A stretch of 64,000 nt of DNA, from assembly GCA_900119535.1 (NCBI GenBank), contig FPJT01000002.1, forward strand, positions 62,001 to 126,000, given 5' to 3'. This DNA is from Ruminococcus sp. XPD3002. GTDB lineage: Bacteria; Bacillota; Clostridia; Oscillospirales; Ruminococcaceae. Below the pieces are notes generated by a model. The model searched no databases, was not told where the DNA came from, and saw only the letters and a program-made list of their open reading frames with translations. This document shows, one piece after another, positions 38,029 through 47,822 of the stretch (positions are counted from its first letter, which is position 1; the number at the start of each line of letters is the position of its first letter). The translations under genes were made by a program, and so were the position numbers.

Positions 38029-38247
38029 ATGTATACCCGTATAAAAGACCTCAGAGAAGACAGCGACAGAACTCAGCGTGAGATCTCGGAATATCTTTTC
38101 TGTGACCAGTCACTGTATTCCAAATACGAGCGGGGACTCCGTGAAGTACCCGTTAACGTAGTTATCAAGCTTGCAAAGCTCTATGGAACAAGTACGGATT
38201 ATATCCTCGGACTTACAAATGAAAAACGTCCGTACAAGCGCAGATAA
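38029..38247 (+). CDS. XRE-family (Cro/CI-type) transcriptional regulator
   Basis: 72 residues: a single helix-turn-helix domain (IKDLREDSDRTQREISEYLFCDQSLYSKYERG) with a KLYGTSTDYILGLT end, the usual compact XRE form without effector domain. It faces the nuclease-like gene across a region full of dyads and probably regulates both that gene and itself. GGCGGTGAGG precedes the ATG. Confidence 0.92.
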   Translation: MYTRIKDLREDSDRTQREISEYLFCDQSLYSKYERGLREVPVNVVIKLAKLYGTSTDYILGLTNEKRPYKRR

Positions 38248-38253
38248 AAGAAA

Positions 38254-38288
38254 ACAGCCGTGAAGAAGTTATCCTTCTTTACGGCTGT
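38254..38288. terminator. Bidirectional terminator, XRE gene and metalloregulator-like gene
   Basis: Imperfect stem with arms 38254-38267 and 38274-38288 (ACAGCCGT with ACGGCTGT at the base). On the minus strand a T-rich CTGTTTTCTTTTA follows. Confidence 0.8.
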
Positions 38289-38294
38289 ATGCAT

Positions 38295-38681
38295 TTAAGA
38301 TGTTCTTTTTTTGATTGTTCGTTTTACGATGCTTTTAAGTCTTTCGCAGGTGTCTTTAGGGAATTCTGTGATGAATAGTATTGATTGTGTGTGCGCTTCT
38401 TCTGCGGGGAGCTTAAGGAACTTATGGAAGAATGTGTAAACTTCGTTGAAGTTTGCGAAAATCTCCTCTACAGTTTTTTCACCCTCGGGAGTGAGAACAA
38501 CGCTGTTGCAGTAGTCCTCATAGACAAGTCCCGAATTGGCAAGGCAGCGCAGCATTTTGCTTACGCTTGGACGAGATACCCCGAGATGACGGGATATGCT
38601 TACGCATTTTACGTATTCATCCGAATCTGTAAGCTCTTTTATTGCGATAAGGTATTTGATCTGTCCTGCACAGTGTTTCAT
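38295..38681 (-). CDS. DtxR/MntR-like metal-dependent regulator, short form
   Basis: 128 residues. N-terminal winged helix typical of the iron-dependent repressor family (YLIAIKELTDSDEYVKCVSI, RHLGVSRPSVSKMLRCL, TPEGEKTVEEIFANF), then HKFLKLPAEEAH as the start of the metal/dimerisation domain. No C-terminal SH3-like domain. MarR-type is the main alternative. Last gene of the minus-strand run, 14 nt after pgsA; AGGAGG precedes the ATG. Confidence 0.78.
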   Translation of the reverse strand: MKHCAGQIKYLIAIKELTDSDEYVKCVSISRHLGVSRPSVSKMLRCLANSGLVYEDYCNSVVLTPEGEKTVEEIFANFNEVYTFFHKFLKLPAEEAHTQSILFITEFPKDTCERLKSIVKRTIKKRTS

Positions 38682-38695
38682 ATTTACCTCCTGTT

Positions 38696-39280
38696 TTATT
38701 TATCCGAATCGATAAGGTACCAGTAGCCTTTAAGGTAGATAGCTCCTGATATTACGGTCAGGATAGTGGATATCCAGATAAGTGCGGGTATTACCGCGTT
38801 GTCAACTGCCGAGCAGAGAGTCTCGGGCAGTCCTGCGCCTATATCAAAGCGCAGTGACAGCCATGCAAGTGAAGCCACGATAGCTGTCATAGTGAATGCA
38901 GTTTTGAGCTTGCCCCATATTCCTGCTGCAACTACGATACCGCTGTCGGCAGCAAGAAGGCGAAGTCCCGATACCATGAATTCGCGGGCACTTATGATAA
39001 TAAGCGGGATAGCGCCAACGCGTATCTCGGGTACTTCCACGAATACTGCAAGTGCAGAAAGTACGAGGACTTTATCTGCAAGGGGATCAAGGAATTTACC
39101 GAAATTGGTAACAAGGTTTCTTTTTCTTGCTATATTTCCGTCGAGAGCGTCTGTAATGGAAGCTCCTGCGAATACCACCAGTGATATAAGGTAGTGGAAC
39201 GGTATATCGATATAGAAAAACAGCAGGAAAAATGGGATAAGGCATACTCTTAAAAGAGTCAGTTTATTTGGCAGATTCAT
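38696..39280 (-). CDS. pgsA: CDP-diacylglycerol--glycerol-3-phosphate 3-phosphatidyltransferase
   Basis: Commits CDP-diacylglycerol to phosphatidylglycerol. 194 residues with about four to five membrane helices and the CDP-alcohol phosphotransferase motif (DALDGNIARKRN...FGKFLDPLADK). Its start overlaps the rimO stop by 4 nt, the usual rimO-pgsA pairing in Firmicutes. Confidence 0.95.
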   Translation of the reverse strand: MNLPNKLTLLRVCLIPFFLLFFYIDIPFHYLISLVVFAGASITDALDGNIARKRNLVTNFGKFLDPLADKVLVLSALAVFVEVPEIRVGAIPLIIISAREFMVSGLRLLAADSGIVVAAGIWGKLKTAFTMTAIVASLAWLSLRFDIGAGLPETLCSAVDNAVIPALIWISTILTVISGAIYLKGYWYLIDSDK

Positions 39281-40608
39281 TCGTTTATCACCTCTCCGAT
39301 AAGGTCATAATCAAGTGTATCGGTGATCCTTATTTTGACGTACTGACCGACTGAAAGCGGGTTTTCAGAAGTGAAGAAAACTTTTCCGTCGATGTCGGGA
39401 GCGTCCATTTCGGTTCTTCCGAACCAACATTCGCCGAAGCGGTCGAAGCCTTCGACTACAGCGGTGAACTCTTTATCCATAAGTTTGGCATTGTTCTCGC
39501 TGCTTATGAGCAGCTGCTGTTCCATGATTATATCTGCACGGTGAGCAGCTTCCTCAGGTTCGATCTGATCGGGGAATTTAGCAGCCTGAGTGCCGTCCTC
39601 GCAGGAATAAGCGAAGCAGCCGAGACGGTCGAATCGTACACGCTGTACGAACTCGGCAAGTGAGTTGAACTGCTCTTTTGTTTCGCCGGGGAAGCCTGTG
39701 ATAAGGGTAGTTCTCAGGATAACTCCGGGGATCTTTTCGCGGATGTGAGCGAAAAGTGCTTCAAGCTGTTCCGCATCGCCCCAGCGGTGCATACGGCTGA
39801 GTATATCGCCGTCCGAGTGCTGAATCGGTATTTCAAGGTACTTTACCAGCTTTTCCTCGGAAGCTATAGTTTCAAGGAGCTCATCGGTAATGCGCTCGGG
39901 GTAGCAGTAGAGAGTGCGTATCCAGCGGAGCTTTTCTATCTTACAAAGCTCACGGAGAAGCTCGGGGAGCTTTGACTCGCCGTAGAGGTCGAAGCCGTAC
40001 TGTGATGTATCCTGAGCTATTACCACGAGCTCTGTAACGCCGTTGTCAGCAAGCCACCGAGCCTCTTTCAGAACGTCCTCCATCGGAACGCTGCGGAATT
40101 TTCCGCGTATCTGAGGTATAGCGCAGTATGTACAGCAATTGGAACATCCCTCAGCTACCTTAAGGTATGAGAAGAAGGGAAGCGTAGATATGATACGTTC
40201 ACCTGTAAGTTCCGCATCCAGCTTCGGAGCGAAGTTTATATATCTCTCATCAGCAAGGACGTGGTCGAGAACATCGACGATATCCTTATTGTTGCCGATA
40301 CCGATGACAGCGTCCGCCTCGGGAAACTGTTCGGCTATTTCTTCCTTATATCTTTCAACGAGACATCCTGTGACAATAATTTTCTTCAGGGTGCCGTCCT
40401 CTTTCAGCTTTCCAAGCTCGAGTATAGTCTCGATAGCTTCTTCCTTTGCGGACTGTATGAATCCGCAGGTATTGACTACCGCAACATCGGCAAGTCCGGG
40501 TTCAGTCACCAGTTCATAGCCGCTTTTTCTCAGTTTATAGAGCATCCTCTCGGAATCCACAAGATTCTTTGAGCAGCCCAGTGATACCATTCCGACCTTG
40601 ATAGGCAT
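39277..40608 (-). CDS. rimO: Ribosomal protein S12 methylthiotransferase
   Basis: Radical-SAM enzyme that adds a methylthio group to an Asp of ribosomal protein S12. 443 residues: N-terminal UPF0004 domain (VGMVSLGCSKNLVDSE), radical-SAM CX3CX2C in EGCSNCCTYCAIPQ, GETKEQFNSL and a C-terminal TRAM domain. GGAGG at 40616-40620 fits the ATG at 40608; another ATG at 40614 sits too close. The start region overlaps the recX end. Confidence 0.95.
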   Translation of the reverse strand: MPIKVGMVSLGCSKNLVDSERMLYKLRKSGYELVTEPGLADVAVVNTCGFIQSAKEEAIETILELGKLKEDGTLKKIIVTGCLVERYKEEIAEQFPEADAVIGIGNNKDIVDVLDHVLADERYINFAPKLDAELTGERIISTLPFFSYLKVAEGCSNCCTYCAIPQIRGKFRSVPMEDVLKEARWLADNGVTELVVIAQDTSQYGFDLYGESKLPELLRELCKIEKLRWIRTLYCYPERITDELLETIASEEKLVKYLEIPIQHSDGDILSRMHRWGDAEQLEALFAHIREKIPGVILRTTLITGFPGETKEQFNSLAEFVQRVRFDRLGCFAYSCEDGTQAAKFPDQIEPEEAAHRADIIMEQQLLISSENNAKLMDKEFTAVVEGFDRFGECWFGRTEMDAPDIDGKVFFTSENPLSVGQYVKIRITDTLDYDLIGEVINE

Positions 40609-40610
40609 GA

Positions 40611-41246
40611 TCATTCCTCCGATAATCCAGCGTTCTCGAAATACTCTTTAACTGCACGGTTTATTTCGTCAAATCCGTATCCATAGCGGACAAGAGCGCT
40701 TTTTACTTTTTCCACAGACTTTCTGTCCTCTATGTCTGTGAGATATCTGTAGTGTTTTGTATTCAGAAGGTGCATGAGGTTTTCGGCATAGGTCCCGCTG
40801 TAAGGTGCAAGAGCGTCCTCGGCTGTGAATTTATCTATGCCTTTGAGCGTTATCTCACGCAGAGCCCTTCTGAATCCGTATTTTTTTTTCTCGACCATTC
40901 TTCGCGCCAGCTTTTCGGCATAGCGTTCGTCGTCGATGAGCGTATTGTCTGTAAGCTTCTTCACCACATCGGTGCAGAGCCTTTCGTTTTTATATGTTCC
41001 GATGAGCTTTTTGGTCATTTCCTTTGCGGAGTAGTCCCTGTGATCGAGGCAATACAGCGCATACTGATATGCACGGCGGAAGTTTGAGGAATATATTATC
41101 TTTCTCAGCTCATCGCGTTCAAGCTGCATACCGCTTCTTAAGCCATAGTCAGCTATAATATCGATATGCAGGTATATCTTCCGTCCGTCGTCGAGTTCCA
41201 CCTCATAGGTAGAGCCCTTGTATTTTTTTACAGAAGTGACTTCCAT
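40611..41246 (-). CDS. recX: Regulatory protein RecX
   Basis: Modulates RecA filaments. 211 residues made of three-helix repeats: YALYCLDHRDYSAKEMTKKL, LIDDERYAEKLARRMV and FRRALREITLKGI. It directly follows recA (one-base overlap TAATG), the common arrangement. Confidence 0.93.
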   Translation of the reverse strand: MEVTSVKKYKGSTYEVELDDGRKIYLHIDIIADYGLRSGMQLERDELRKIIYSSNFRRAYQYALYCLDHRDYSAKEMTKKLIGTYKNERLCTDVVKKLTDNTLIDDERYAEKLARRMVEKKKYGFRRALREITLKGIDKFTAEDALAPYSGTYAENLMHLLNTKHYRYLTDIEDRKSVEKVKSALVRYGYGFDEINRAVKEYFENAGLSEE

Positions 41247-42439
41247 TATTCCTCAGCAGGAGTGAACTCCTCGAAGTCCTCATCGATATCAACGAGGATA
41301 TCCTCTTCATTTGAAGGAGCACTATCTGCATTGTCCAAAGAGTCGGCTGATTTCTCAGCAGGCTTTGCTGCGGACTTCTTGCCGTTAGGAGTAACTGCAT
41401 CGAACAGTTCGTCCTTGCGAGCGAGTATCTTATCCTCTATCTCCTTCATGAGTACGGGATCGTTTTTCAGCAGTTCCTTGACGTTATCACGTCCCTGACC
41501 GAGCTTCTGGTCGTTATAGCTGAACCACGAGCCGCCCTTCTTGATGATATCGAGCTCAACAGCAAGGTCAAGTACCTCGCCTGTACGTGAGATTCCCTCG
41601 CCGTACATCATATCGAAAGTAGCCTCCTTGAACGGCGGAGCTACCTTGTTTTTAACTACCTTGCAGCGTGTGCTTGCGCCGACGATGTTAGCGCCGTCCT
41701 TGATAGCCTCGCCCTTACGGACCTCGATACGGACGGATGAATAGAACTTAAGAGCTCTTCCTCCGGGAGTAGTCTCGGGGTTTCCGTACATAACGCCTAT
41801 CTTTTCACGCACCTGATTGATGAATATAGCAACGCAGTTCGACTTGGATATAGCTGCGGTGAGCTTTCTCATAGCCTGAGACATTAGTCTTGCAAGCTGA
41901 CCAACGTGAAGGTCGCCCATTTCGCCGTCTATCTCGGCACGGGTAGTCATAGCAGCGATAGAGTCAAGAACGATAACGTCGATAGCGCCCGAACGGATGA
42001 GAGCTTCGGCGATCTCGAGGGCCTGTTCGCCGCTGTCAGGCTGTGATACGAGAAGGTTATCGATATTTACGCCGAGAGCCTTTGCATAGGTAGGATCGAG
42101 AGCGTGTTCAACGTCGATGAAAGCAACTTCACCGTCAAGCTTCTGAGCCTGAGCGATTATCGAAAGAGCAACGGTAGTTTTACCCGAGCTTTCGGGACCG
42201 TATATCTCTACGATACGTCCTCTCGGAACACCGCCTATACCCAGTGCCATATCGAGCATCATGGAGCCTGTCGGGATAGCATCAACGTTGAGAGTCTTTG
42301 TCTGTCCGAGACGCATTACAGCACCTGCGCCATACTTTTTCTCTATCTGTTTCAGAGCGCCGTTAAGGGCAGTCTGCTTGTCTTCCTTCGTTGTTACCTT
42401 AACAACGGCAGCTTTTTTTGCAAGTTCCTTCTTTGCCAT
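41246..42439 (-). CDS. recA: Recombinase RecA
   Basis: 397 residues. Walker [38 protein letters not shown], the L1/L2 loops ([27 protein letters not shown]) and a C-terminal acidic extension (about 345-397, rich in Ala, Asp, Glu). RecA drives homologous recombination and LexA cleavage. It overlaps prmC by one base and no SOS box is visible in front, so it is probably transcribed from an upstream promoter in this long gene run. Confidence 0.97.
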   Translation of the reverse strand: MAKKELAKKAAVVKVTTKEDKQTALNGALKQIEKKYGAGAVMRLGQTKTLNVDAIPTGSMMLDMALGIGGVPRGRIVEIYGPESSGKTTVALSIIAQAQKLDGEVAFIDVEHALDPTYAKALGVNIDNLLVSQPDSGEQALEIAEALIRSGAIDVIVLDSIAAMTTRAEIDGEMGDLHVGQLARLMSQAMRKLTAAISKSNCVAIFINQVREKIGVMYGNPETTPGGRALKFYSSVRIEVRKGEAIKDGANIVGASTRCKVVKNKVAPPFKEATFDMMYGEGISRTGEVLDLAVELDIIKKGGSWFSYNDQKLGQGRDNVKELLKNDPVLMKEIEDKILARKDELFDAVTPNGKKSAAKPAEKSADSLDNADSAPSNEEDILVDIDEDFEEFTPAEE

Positions 42440-43296
42440 TACTTATCCTCCTGTATCTGTGCGGCTGCGGTACGGATTATGCCTCCGAGATCGCGGCGCA
42501 GAGTGATATTTTTAAAGCCGTTTCCGGCGAGTATATTCTTTACGTCATCATGCTGTCCCATGCCGAATTCATAGCACAGCCAGCCGTTGCTATTAAGTGT
42601 GGTTTTCCACAGCGGAGTCATTCTGCGGTAGAAATCAAGACCGTCCCCGCCGCCGAAAAGAGCGGATGAGGGTTCGTGAGTGACTTCCTCCTGCAGTGTA
42701 TCCATATCCTCCTGAGTGAGGTAGGGCGGATTGCTTACGATAATGTCCATATCCCCGAAAAGAGCGGCGGTTTCAGGTGAAAGAACATCGCCCTTTATTA
42801 TCCTGATGTCCGCTGAATTGAGAGAAACGTTCTGTTTCAGGTAATCCATAGCGGCATCTGAAAGCTCAACAGCAGTGACTTCCGCATTGGGAAGCTGTTT
42901 TTTCAGTGTTACCGCAATACAGCCGCTTCCTGCACAGAGGTCTGCTATTCGCGGAGCTTCAAGGTGCTCGCTGCGGCATATATCAAGTACCTGTTCTATA
43001 AGTGTTTCGGTATCGGGACGGGGGATAAGGACTCCCTTTCCCACTTTGAATGGATAGCCGTAGAACTCCCATTCGCCCAGTATGTACTGAAGCGGCTCGC
43101 CGCTGCATCTGCGCTTTGTCATGATGCGGATGAGCTGTTCGTCACGTTCCTCAACTGCTTCAAGGGGACGGAACAGGGGATTCTTTTCGCCGAGAACGTC
43201 CTGAAAAATGCACATTGCATCGTATTCGGCGTCGTCTGTTCCGCAGTTCTTCATCAGTTCGGAGCACTCTTTGTAAAGTGCGGACCTGCTTACCAT
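42439..43296 (-). CDS. prmC: Release factor glutamine N5-methyltransferase
   Basis: Methylates the GGQ glutamine of peptide chain release factors. 285 residues: N-terminal helical domain, [16 protein letters not shown]-binding [15 protein letters not shown], and catalytic NPPY in [13 protein letters not shown]. It overlaps the preceding DUF1385 gene by 7 nt. Confidence 0.95.
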   Translation of the reverse strand: MVSRSALYKECSELMKNCGTDDAEYDAMCIFQDVLGEKNPLFRPLEAVEERDEQLIRIMTKRRCSGEPLQYILGEWEFYGYPFKVGKGVLIPRPDTETLIEQVLDICRSEHLEAPRIADLCAGSGCIAVTLKKQLPNAEVTAVELSDAAMDYLKQNVSLNSADIRIIKGDVLSPETAALFGDMDIIVSNPPYLTQEDMDTLQEEVTHEPSSALFGGGDGLDFYRRMTPLWKTTLNSNGWLCYEFGMGQHDDVKNILAGNGFKNITLRRDLGGIIRTAAAQIQEDK

Positions 43297-44300
43297 TTGT
43301 CCTCCGATTTGTCCTCGGGGATGCAGGGTTTGAGAGCGGCAATAGCTATCTCTATCATGCTGTCATCGGGTTCACGGGTAGTTATGCGCTGCATAGCGAG
43401 TCCCGGAGCGGAGAGTATCCTTGTAAAGAGGTTATCCTTGTTTCCTGCAAGGCGTATGCACTCGTAAGAAATGCCGACAACCAGCGGAAGAAGCACGAGT
43501 GAAGCTATTATTCTCTGCCATGTTACTCTGAATGGAACAAAGCACATAACGAGTATGCTGATAATAAGTACGATGAAGATGAAGCTCGTACCGCAGCGCT
43601 TATGGAAGCGTGTCTGCTTGCGGACGTTCTCCACAGTAAGCGGAAGCTCAGCTTCATGGCAGGCGATTGTCTTATGCTCTGCGCCGTGGTACATATACTG
43701 TCTGCGGATATCCTTCATAAGGCTTACCAGAGCCATATATGCCACGAATATAACTATCTTTACTATGCCCTCAAGAAGTGAGCGCACAAAGTTGTTTGCA
43801 GTGAAAGCAGGAACGAGTCCCACAATGAATTTGGGCAGGAACACGAAAAGTCCCACAGCGATAACGACTCCAAGGATCGAACCGATAGTCATAACTGCAT
43901 TGAAGAAGGCGTTGCCCTCCTCTTTTTTCTCAGCGGGCTTTTTTTCGGCAGTTTCAGAAGCAGTACCGCTTTCCGAAGAAGTACCCTCCTTCTGTTTGTG
44001 GTATTCCGCAAGCTCTTCCTCGTCCATCTGCTTTTCAGCGGACTTCATCATGTATTTGTAACCTTTTGTCAGTGAGGTAACGAAGCTTACGCATCCCCTC
44101 ACCAGCGGAGTTTTCTTGTACCACGGAGCGTTCTTTCCGTTGTTTTCTTCCCATGTTTCAAGGTCAATAGTTCCGTCGGGCAGTCTGCATGCCATAGCTC
44201 CCGTATTCGGACCAAGCATCATTATGCCTTCGATGAGCGCCTGTCCGCCTATCTTGGATTTGAATTTTTCTGCGGAAGGTGCATTGTTTTTATCAGCCAT
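43290..44300 (-). CDS. DUF1385 membrane protein (YqhQ-like)
   Basis: 336 residues: GGQALIEGIMMLGPNT at the start, a charged insertion with Lys/Glu runs (about 95-125), three to five membrane helices (about 135-245 region) and YHGAEHKTIACHEAELPLTVENVRK, RCGTSFIFIVL, the family hallmarks. The family is widespread in Firmicutes, often beside prmC, with unclear function. TAGGAG precedes the ATG. Confidence 0.92.
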   Translation of the reverse strand: MADKNNAPSAEKFKSKIGGQALIEGIMMLGPNTGAMACRLPDGTIDLETWEENNGKNAPWYKKTPLVRGCVSFVTSLTKGYKYMMKSAEKQMDEEELAEYHKQKEGTSSESGTASETAEKKPAEKKEEGNAFFNAVMTIGSILGVVIAVGLFVFLPKFIVGLVPAFTANNFVRSLLEGIVKIVIFVAYMALVSLMKDIRRQYMYHGAEHKTIACHEAELPLTVENVRKQTRFHKRCGTSFIFIVLIISILVMCFVPFRVTWQRIIASLVLLPLVVGISYECIRLAGNKDNLFTRILSAPGLAMQRITTREPDDSMIEIAIAALKPCIPEDKSEDKW

Positions 44301-44316
44301 TGGTATCTCCTAACTG

Positions 44317-45723
44317 TTATGAATCTGATTTTGCGGGCAGGGTTATCGTAACGGTAGTACCCATACCCTCGCCTTTACTTGTTATGTCCATAGAACCGCC
44401 GTGCATCGATATGATCTCGTCAGCAACAGCAAGGCCGATTCCCGAACCTCTGCGGGTGTGGTTCGCCTTGTAGAACTTTGTCTTTACCTTTGCAAGGTCT
44501 GATTCCTTGATACCGCATCCCGTATCGGCAACAGAAACGATAACGTTGTCATCCTTCTCCATAGCCTTTATGGTAACGGTATCTCCTGCGGATGAGTATT
44601 TTACTGCATTGTCTATTATGTTTATGAATACCTGACGGATGCGGTTCTTATCGCCGAAAACGAATGGGAGCATCTCAGGTTCGTCGTATATTATAGTGAT
44701 ATTGTCACGCCTTGCCTTGTCGCTGTATATGAGCACGGCGTCGCCAAGCTCGGCGAGTATATCCATATTTGCACTTTGCAGGGTGAAGTGGCCGTTCTGC
44801 ATACGGGAGAAGTCCAGAAGCTCCTCGACCATCTGCGAGAGACGTTCTGTCTCGTTTACGATAACCCCGACGCCCTTTTTCATAGTCTCGGGATCCTCGC
44901 CGCCGTCCACCATAAGTGTTTCAGCCCAGCCCTTGATAGCGGTGAGAGGAGTTCTCAGCTCGTGTGAGACCGATGAGATGAACTCGTTCTTCATGGCTTC
45001 GGCAGTTGAAAGCTCGTCAGCCATGTGGTTTATGGCGGTACAGAGATCGCCGATCTCGTCATCGCTGTCGTTCTGTATACGCACAGAGAAATCGCCGAGG
45101 GCGAATTTCCTTGCGATATTGCTTATCTGGCGTATAGGTTTTACGATAGAGCCTGCAAAGTAAAGACCTGTGGTTATGATGATGAGTATGATAACGGTAC
45201 AAACTATAGTTACCGCCAGTATATAGCCTTTTATGGTGCTGTCTATCTCGGTCAGGGAGGTTACCATCCTTACCGAGTTGTATTCGCTGTTGAAGGAGTT
45301 GATAGGAACGGATACTGCAAGTATCTTCTCGCCGCCCGAAAGCCTTCCTGTCCACGAACCTTCACCCTTTGTCATAGCTTCCTCATAGTCGGGCATTACC
45401 ATATCCTCGTCGGGAGAGAATCCCGATGAAGTAAGGACTACCCTGCCCTTTGAGTTTATAGCCATAAGCTCTATTTTGTCCTTCTCGTTGAAGTTTTCAA
45501 GGGTATTTCGTATTTCAGCGGAGAAGTTTGTTGAGCTGTCCTGAGAGTGTATGCTCAGAACACTGGTAACAGCGTTTATCTTTGATATCATATACTGTTT
45601 CGCTGAATTATAGAAGTAATTCTGAACAGCATAAATAACTATCATCTCTATAACAAGGAGCGCCAGTACAACTACGCCCAGGTTATTTACTATCCAGCGT
45701 TTGGTTATGCTTTTTTTAGCCAT
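44317..45723 (-). CDS. HAMP-type sensor histidine kinase
   Basis: 468 residues. Membrane helix about 13-35, an extracytoplasmic sensor of about 125 residues, a second helix (about 165-190), HAMP (SIVKPIRQISNIARKFALGDF), phosphoacceptor His in SHELRTPLTAIKGW, and the ATPase domain (N box INIIDNAVKYS, ADTGCGI, GSGIGLAVADEI). Pairs with the response regulator it overlaps by one base. The sensed signal is unknown. Confidence 0.95.
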   Translation of the reverse strand: MAKKSITKRWIVNNLGVVVLALLVIEMIVIYAVQNYFYNSAKQYMISKINAVTSVLSIHSQDSSTNFSAEIRNTLENFNEKDKIELMAINSKGRVVLTSSGFSPDEDMVMPDYEEAMTKGEGSWTGRLSGGEKILAVSVPINSFNSEYNSVRMVTSLTEIDSTIKGYILAVTIVCTVIILIIITTGLYFAGSIVKPIRQISNIARKFALGDFSVRIQNDSDDEIGDLCTAINHMADELSTAEAMKNEFISSVSHELRTPLTAIKGWAETLMVDGGEDPETMKKGVGVIVNETERLSQMVEELLDFSRMQNGHFTLQSANMDILAELGDAVLIYSDKARRDNITIIYDEPEMLPFVFGDKNRIRQVFINIIDNAVKYSSAGDTVTIKAMEKDDNVIVSVADTGCGIKESDLAKVKTKFYKANHTRRGSGIGLAVADEIISMHGGSMDITSKGEGMGTTVTITLPAKSDS

Positions 45724-46424
45724 TACTGATTGTCATTCCATTTGTATCCATAGCCCCATATAGTTATGATGTATTTGGGGTTAGAGGGTTCTTCCTCTAT
45801 CTTCATGCGGATGCGGCGGATATTGACGTCGACTATCTTATCATCGCCGTAGTAGCTCTCGCCCCAGATATGGTTGAGGATGCTTGCACGGTCGAGAGCG
45901 GTATTCTTGTTGTTCATGAAGAATTCGAGTATCTGATATTCAACCTGCGTAAGCTCGATGGGAGTGCCGTTTTTGGTGACTGTACGGCTTTTCAGGTTGA
46001 GTACGAAGGGGCCAGATTCTATCACCGACTGCTTCTCGTTCTTGATGAAGCTCATACAAACTCTGCGGTAGATAGCGTCAACTCTCGCATTGAGCTCGGA
46101 TGGTGAGAAGGGTTTTGTTATATAGTCATCAGCGCCTATCATAAGACCGCTTACCTTATCCATTTCCTGAGTTCTTGCGGTAAGCATTATTATGCCTATG
46201 GTAGAGCTTTTTTCACGTATCTTCTTGCAGACTGTGAAACCGTCGATACCGGGCATCATTATATCGAGAAGCACGATATCGAAGTTGCCGTGTTCAGCCT
46301 CAAAAGTTTTCAGGGCAGCCTCGCCGCAGTTTACGTCAACTACGTCATAGCCTGCACGTTTAAGGTTTATAACGACGAATTCGCGGATAGTATCCTCGTC
46401 CTCGCAGATAAGTATGCGTTTCAT
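45723..46424 (-). CDS. OmpR/PhoB-type response regulator
   Basis: 233 residues. Receiver domain with phospho-acceptor Asp in LLDIMMPGIDG, LTARTQ and the KPF switch (YITKPFSP). C-terminal winged helix (IELTQVEYQILEFFMNN, DKIVDVNIRRIRMKIE, WGYGYKW). AAGGAGCTG precedes the ATG. It forms a two-component system with the following kinase. Confidence 0.96.
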   Translation of the reverse strand: MKRILICEDEDTIREFVVINLKRAGYDVVDVNCGEAALKTFEAEHGNFDIVLLDIMMPGIDGFTVCKKIREKSSTIGIIMLTARTQEMDKVSGLMIGADDYITKPFSPSELNARVDAIYRRVCMSFIKNEKQSVIESGPFVLNLKSRTVTKNGTPIELTQVEYQILEFFMNNKNTALDRASILNHIWGESYYGDDKIVDVNIRRIRMKIEEEPSNPKYIITIWGYGYKWNDNQ

Positions 46425-46477
46425 TTAGTTCAGCTCCTTAAAATAGATTTATGTTAAAGGTAATAGTTACCGGTATG

Positions 46478-47794
46478 TTATTCTCTGAATCTGAATCCGA
46501 CTGCTGCATCGCCCTCGCTGATAGAGAGGCCGTCGCTGTTGCTGTCGGACTGTGGTATATAGGCAAGATATGCCGATTCGCCCTTTGTGTGGAGCAGCAT
46601 ATAGCCTGATGAGATGTGGTCCTCACGGGAAGCTGCGTCTTCGGCGCAGAAAATGTGGAGAAGTTCGCGGCCTTCCTTGCCGTCGGCATAGGCGCAGAAA
46701 ACTATCTCGTCATTTATCGCATCACGCTTGACCGTGACCTTATTTCGCCATTTTTCAGGGAAAATGAAGATATATCCGTCACCTATACTGTAGTATGAGG
46801 TGTATTTTCTTGCAATTCTGCCGTTATTGCCGATGTACATCCAGTTGGTGAGCTTCATTTTCTCGCTTTCCGAAGCTTCCTCGTATCCGGGAGCATCGGA
46901 CTGTACAGGTATCTCAATAACTCCGTCGCTGTCGATATCGAACGAGCTGAAGCCTGCGGGACGTGAAGTTATCTGAGCTTCCTCGGGCGTGGCAAAAACC
47001 TTATTGTGTCCCTTTGAGTCGATATATATGATATCCGTCTGTATGTTTCCCGAACCTGAAGCAGTGTCGATATACAGACCTTTTCTGCCGTTGCCAACAT
47101 CACCGTAGCCCACAACATCGAATTCTGTGGGAGTTCCGTTCAGTTCGCACTTGAACAGCTCGTGGTAGCTTGCATCTGCATCAAGCATATAGGCGGATGC
47201 AGTCGCGGGAGTTCCCGAGCCTGCGCCCGATATAAGCAGGAAATCGTCAGTGCCGTTGCTGTCCATATCTGTAACGTCGATGAAAGAATAGGCGCTTGCG
47301 AAGTCTCTTACCAGTATGCCGTCTGTATAGGTATATATTGAAACGTTCTTTTCGGAACGGTTTATGGAGCTGCATCCGATTATCAGGTTTATACGCTGAT
47401 TATCGCCGAGCTTAGATATCATTACCTTCTCAATTTCGGGACCTTCCGCAGAGGTATCGTATACAGAGCTCCATTCGCCGTTTTCTTCGTCGAGAATATT
47501 AATGCGAAGCTGGTTCTCGTCCATTGTAATGCTGTTGCGCTCATAGAAGACAACAGCTTCGTTGCCGCCGTCGCCGTCGAGGTCCTCGATAATGAAGGCG
47601 GAAAGATATTTTCCTGATTTGGGGTATTTAAGACTTATGGCAGAGCCTTCTGCCTTGGTGAGGGCAGCGAATATCTGCTCCTGTTCAACGCTCAGCTTCG
47701 GCGGCGCCATAAGTGTATCTATACTTGCACCGAACGAACAGCCTGTAAGGACTGTGAACGGCAGAAGCGAAAGAATGATACGTATTTTCTTCAT
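46478..47794 (-). CDS. Lipoprotein with FG-GAP/VCBS-like repeats
   Basis: 438 residues. Lipobox VLTGC at about residues 15-19. The mature part has repeated calcium-loop motifs typical of FG-GAP/VCBS beta-propellers: DLDGDGGNEAVVF, DMDSNGTDDFLLI and DIDSDGVIEIPV. It lies directly before the two-component genes, so it may be the outer sensor accessory, but such pairs also occur by chance. The ribosome binding site is weak. Confidence 0.82.
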   Translation of the reverse strand: MKKIRIILSLLPFTVLTGCSFGASIDTLMAPPKLSVEQEQIFAALTKAEGSAISLKYPKSGKYLSAFIIEDLDGDGGNEAVVFYERNSITMDENQLRINILDEENGEWSSVYDTSAEGPEIEKVMISKLGDNQRINLIIGCSSINRSEKNVSIYTYTDGILVRDFASAYSFIDVTDMDSNGTDDFLLISGAGSGTPATASAYMLDADASYHELFKCELNGTPTEFDVVGYGDVGNGRKGLYIDTASGSGNIQTDIIYIDSKGHNKVFATPEEAQITSRPAGFSSFDIDSDGVIEIPVQSDAPGYEEASESEKMKLTNWMYIGNNGRIARKYTSYYSIGDGYIFIFPEKWRNKVTVKRDAINDEIVFCAYADGKEGRELLHIFCAEDAASREDHISSGYMLLHTKGESAYLAYIPQSDSNSDGLSISEGDAAVGFRFRE

Positions 47795-47822
47795 ATCTTT
47801 ATGTTAGCGGAATGAAGCCGCA

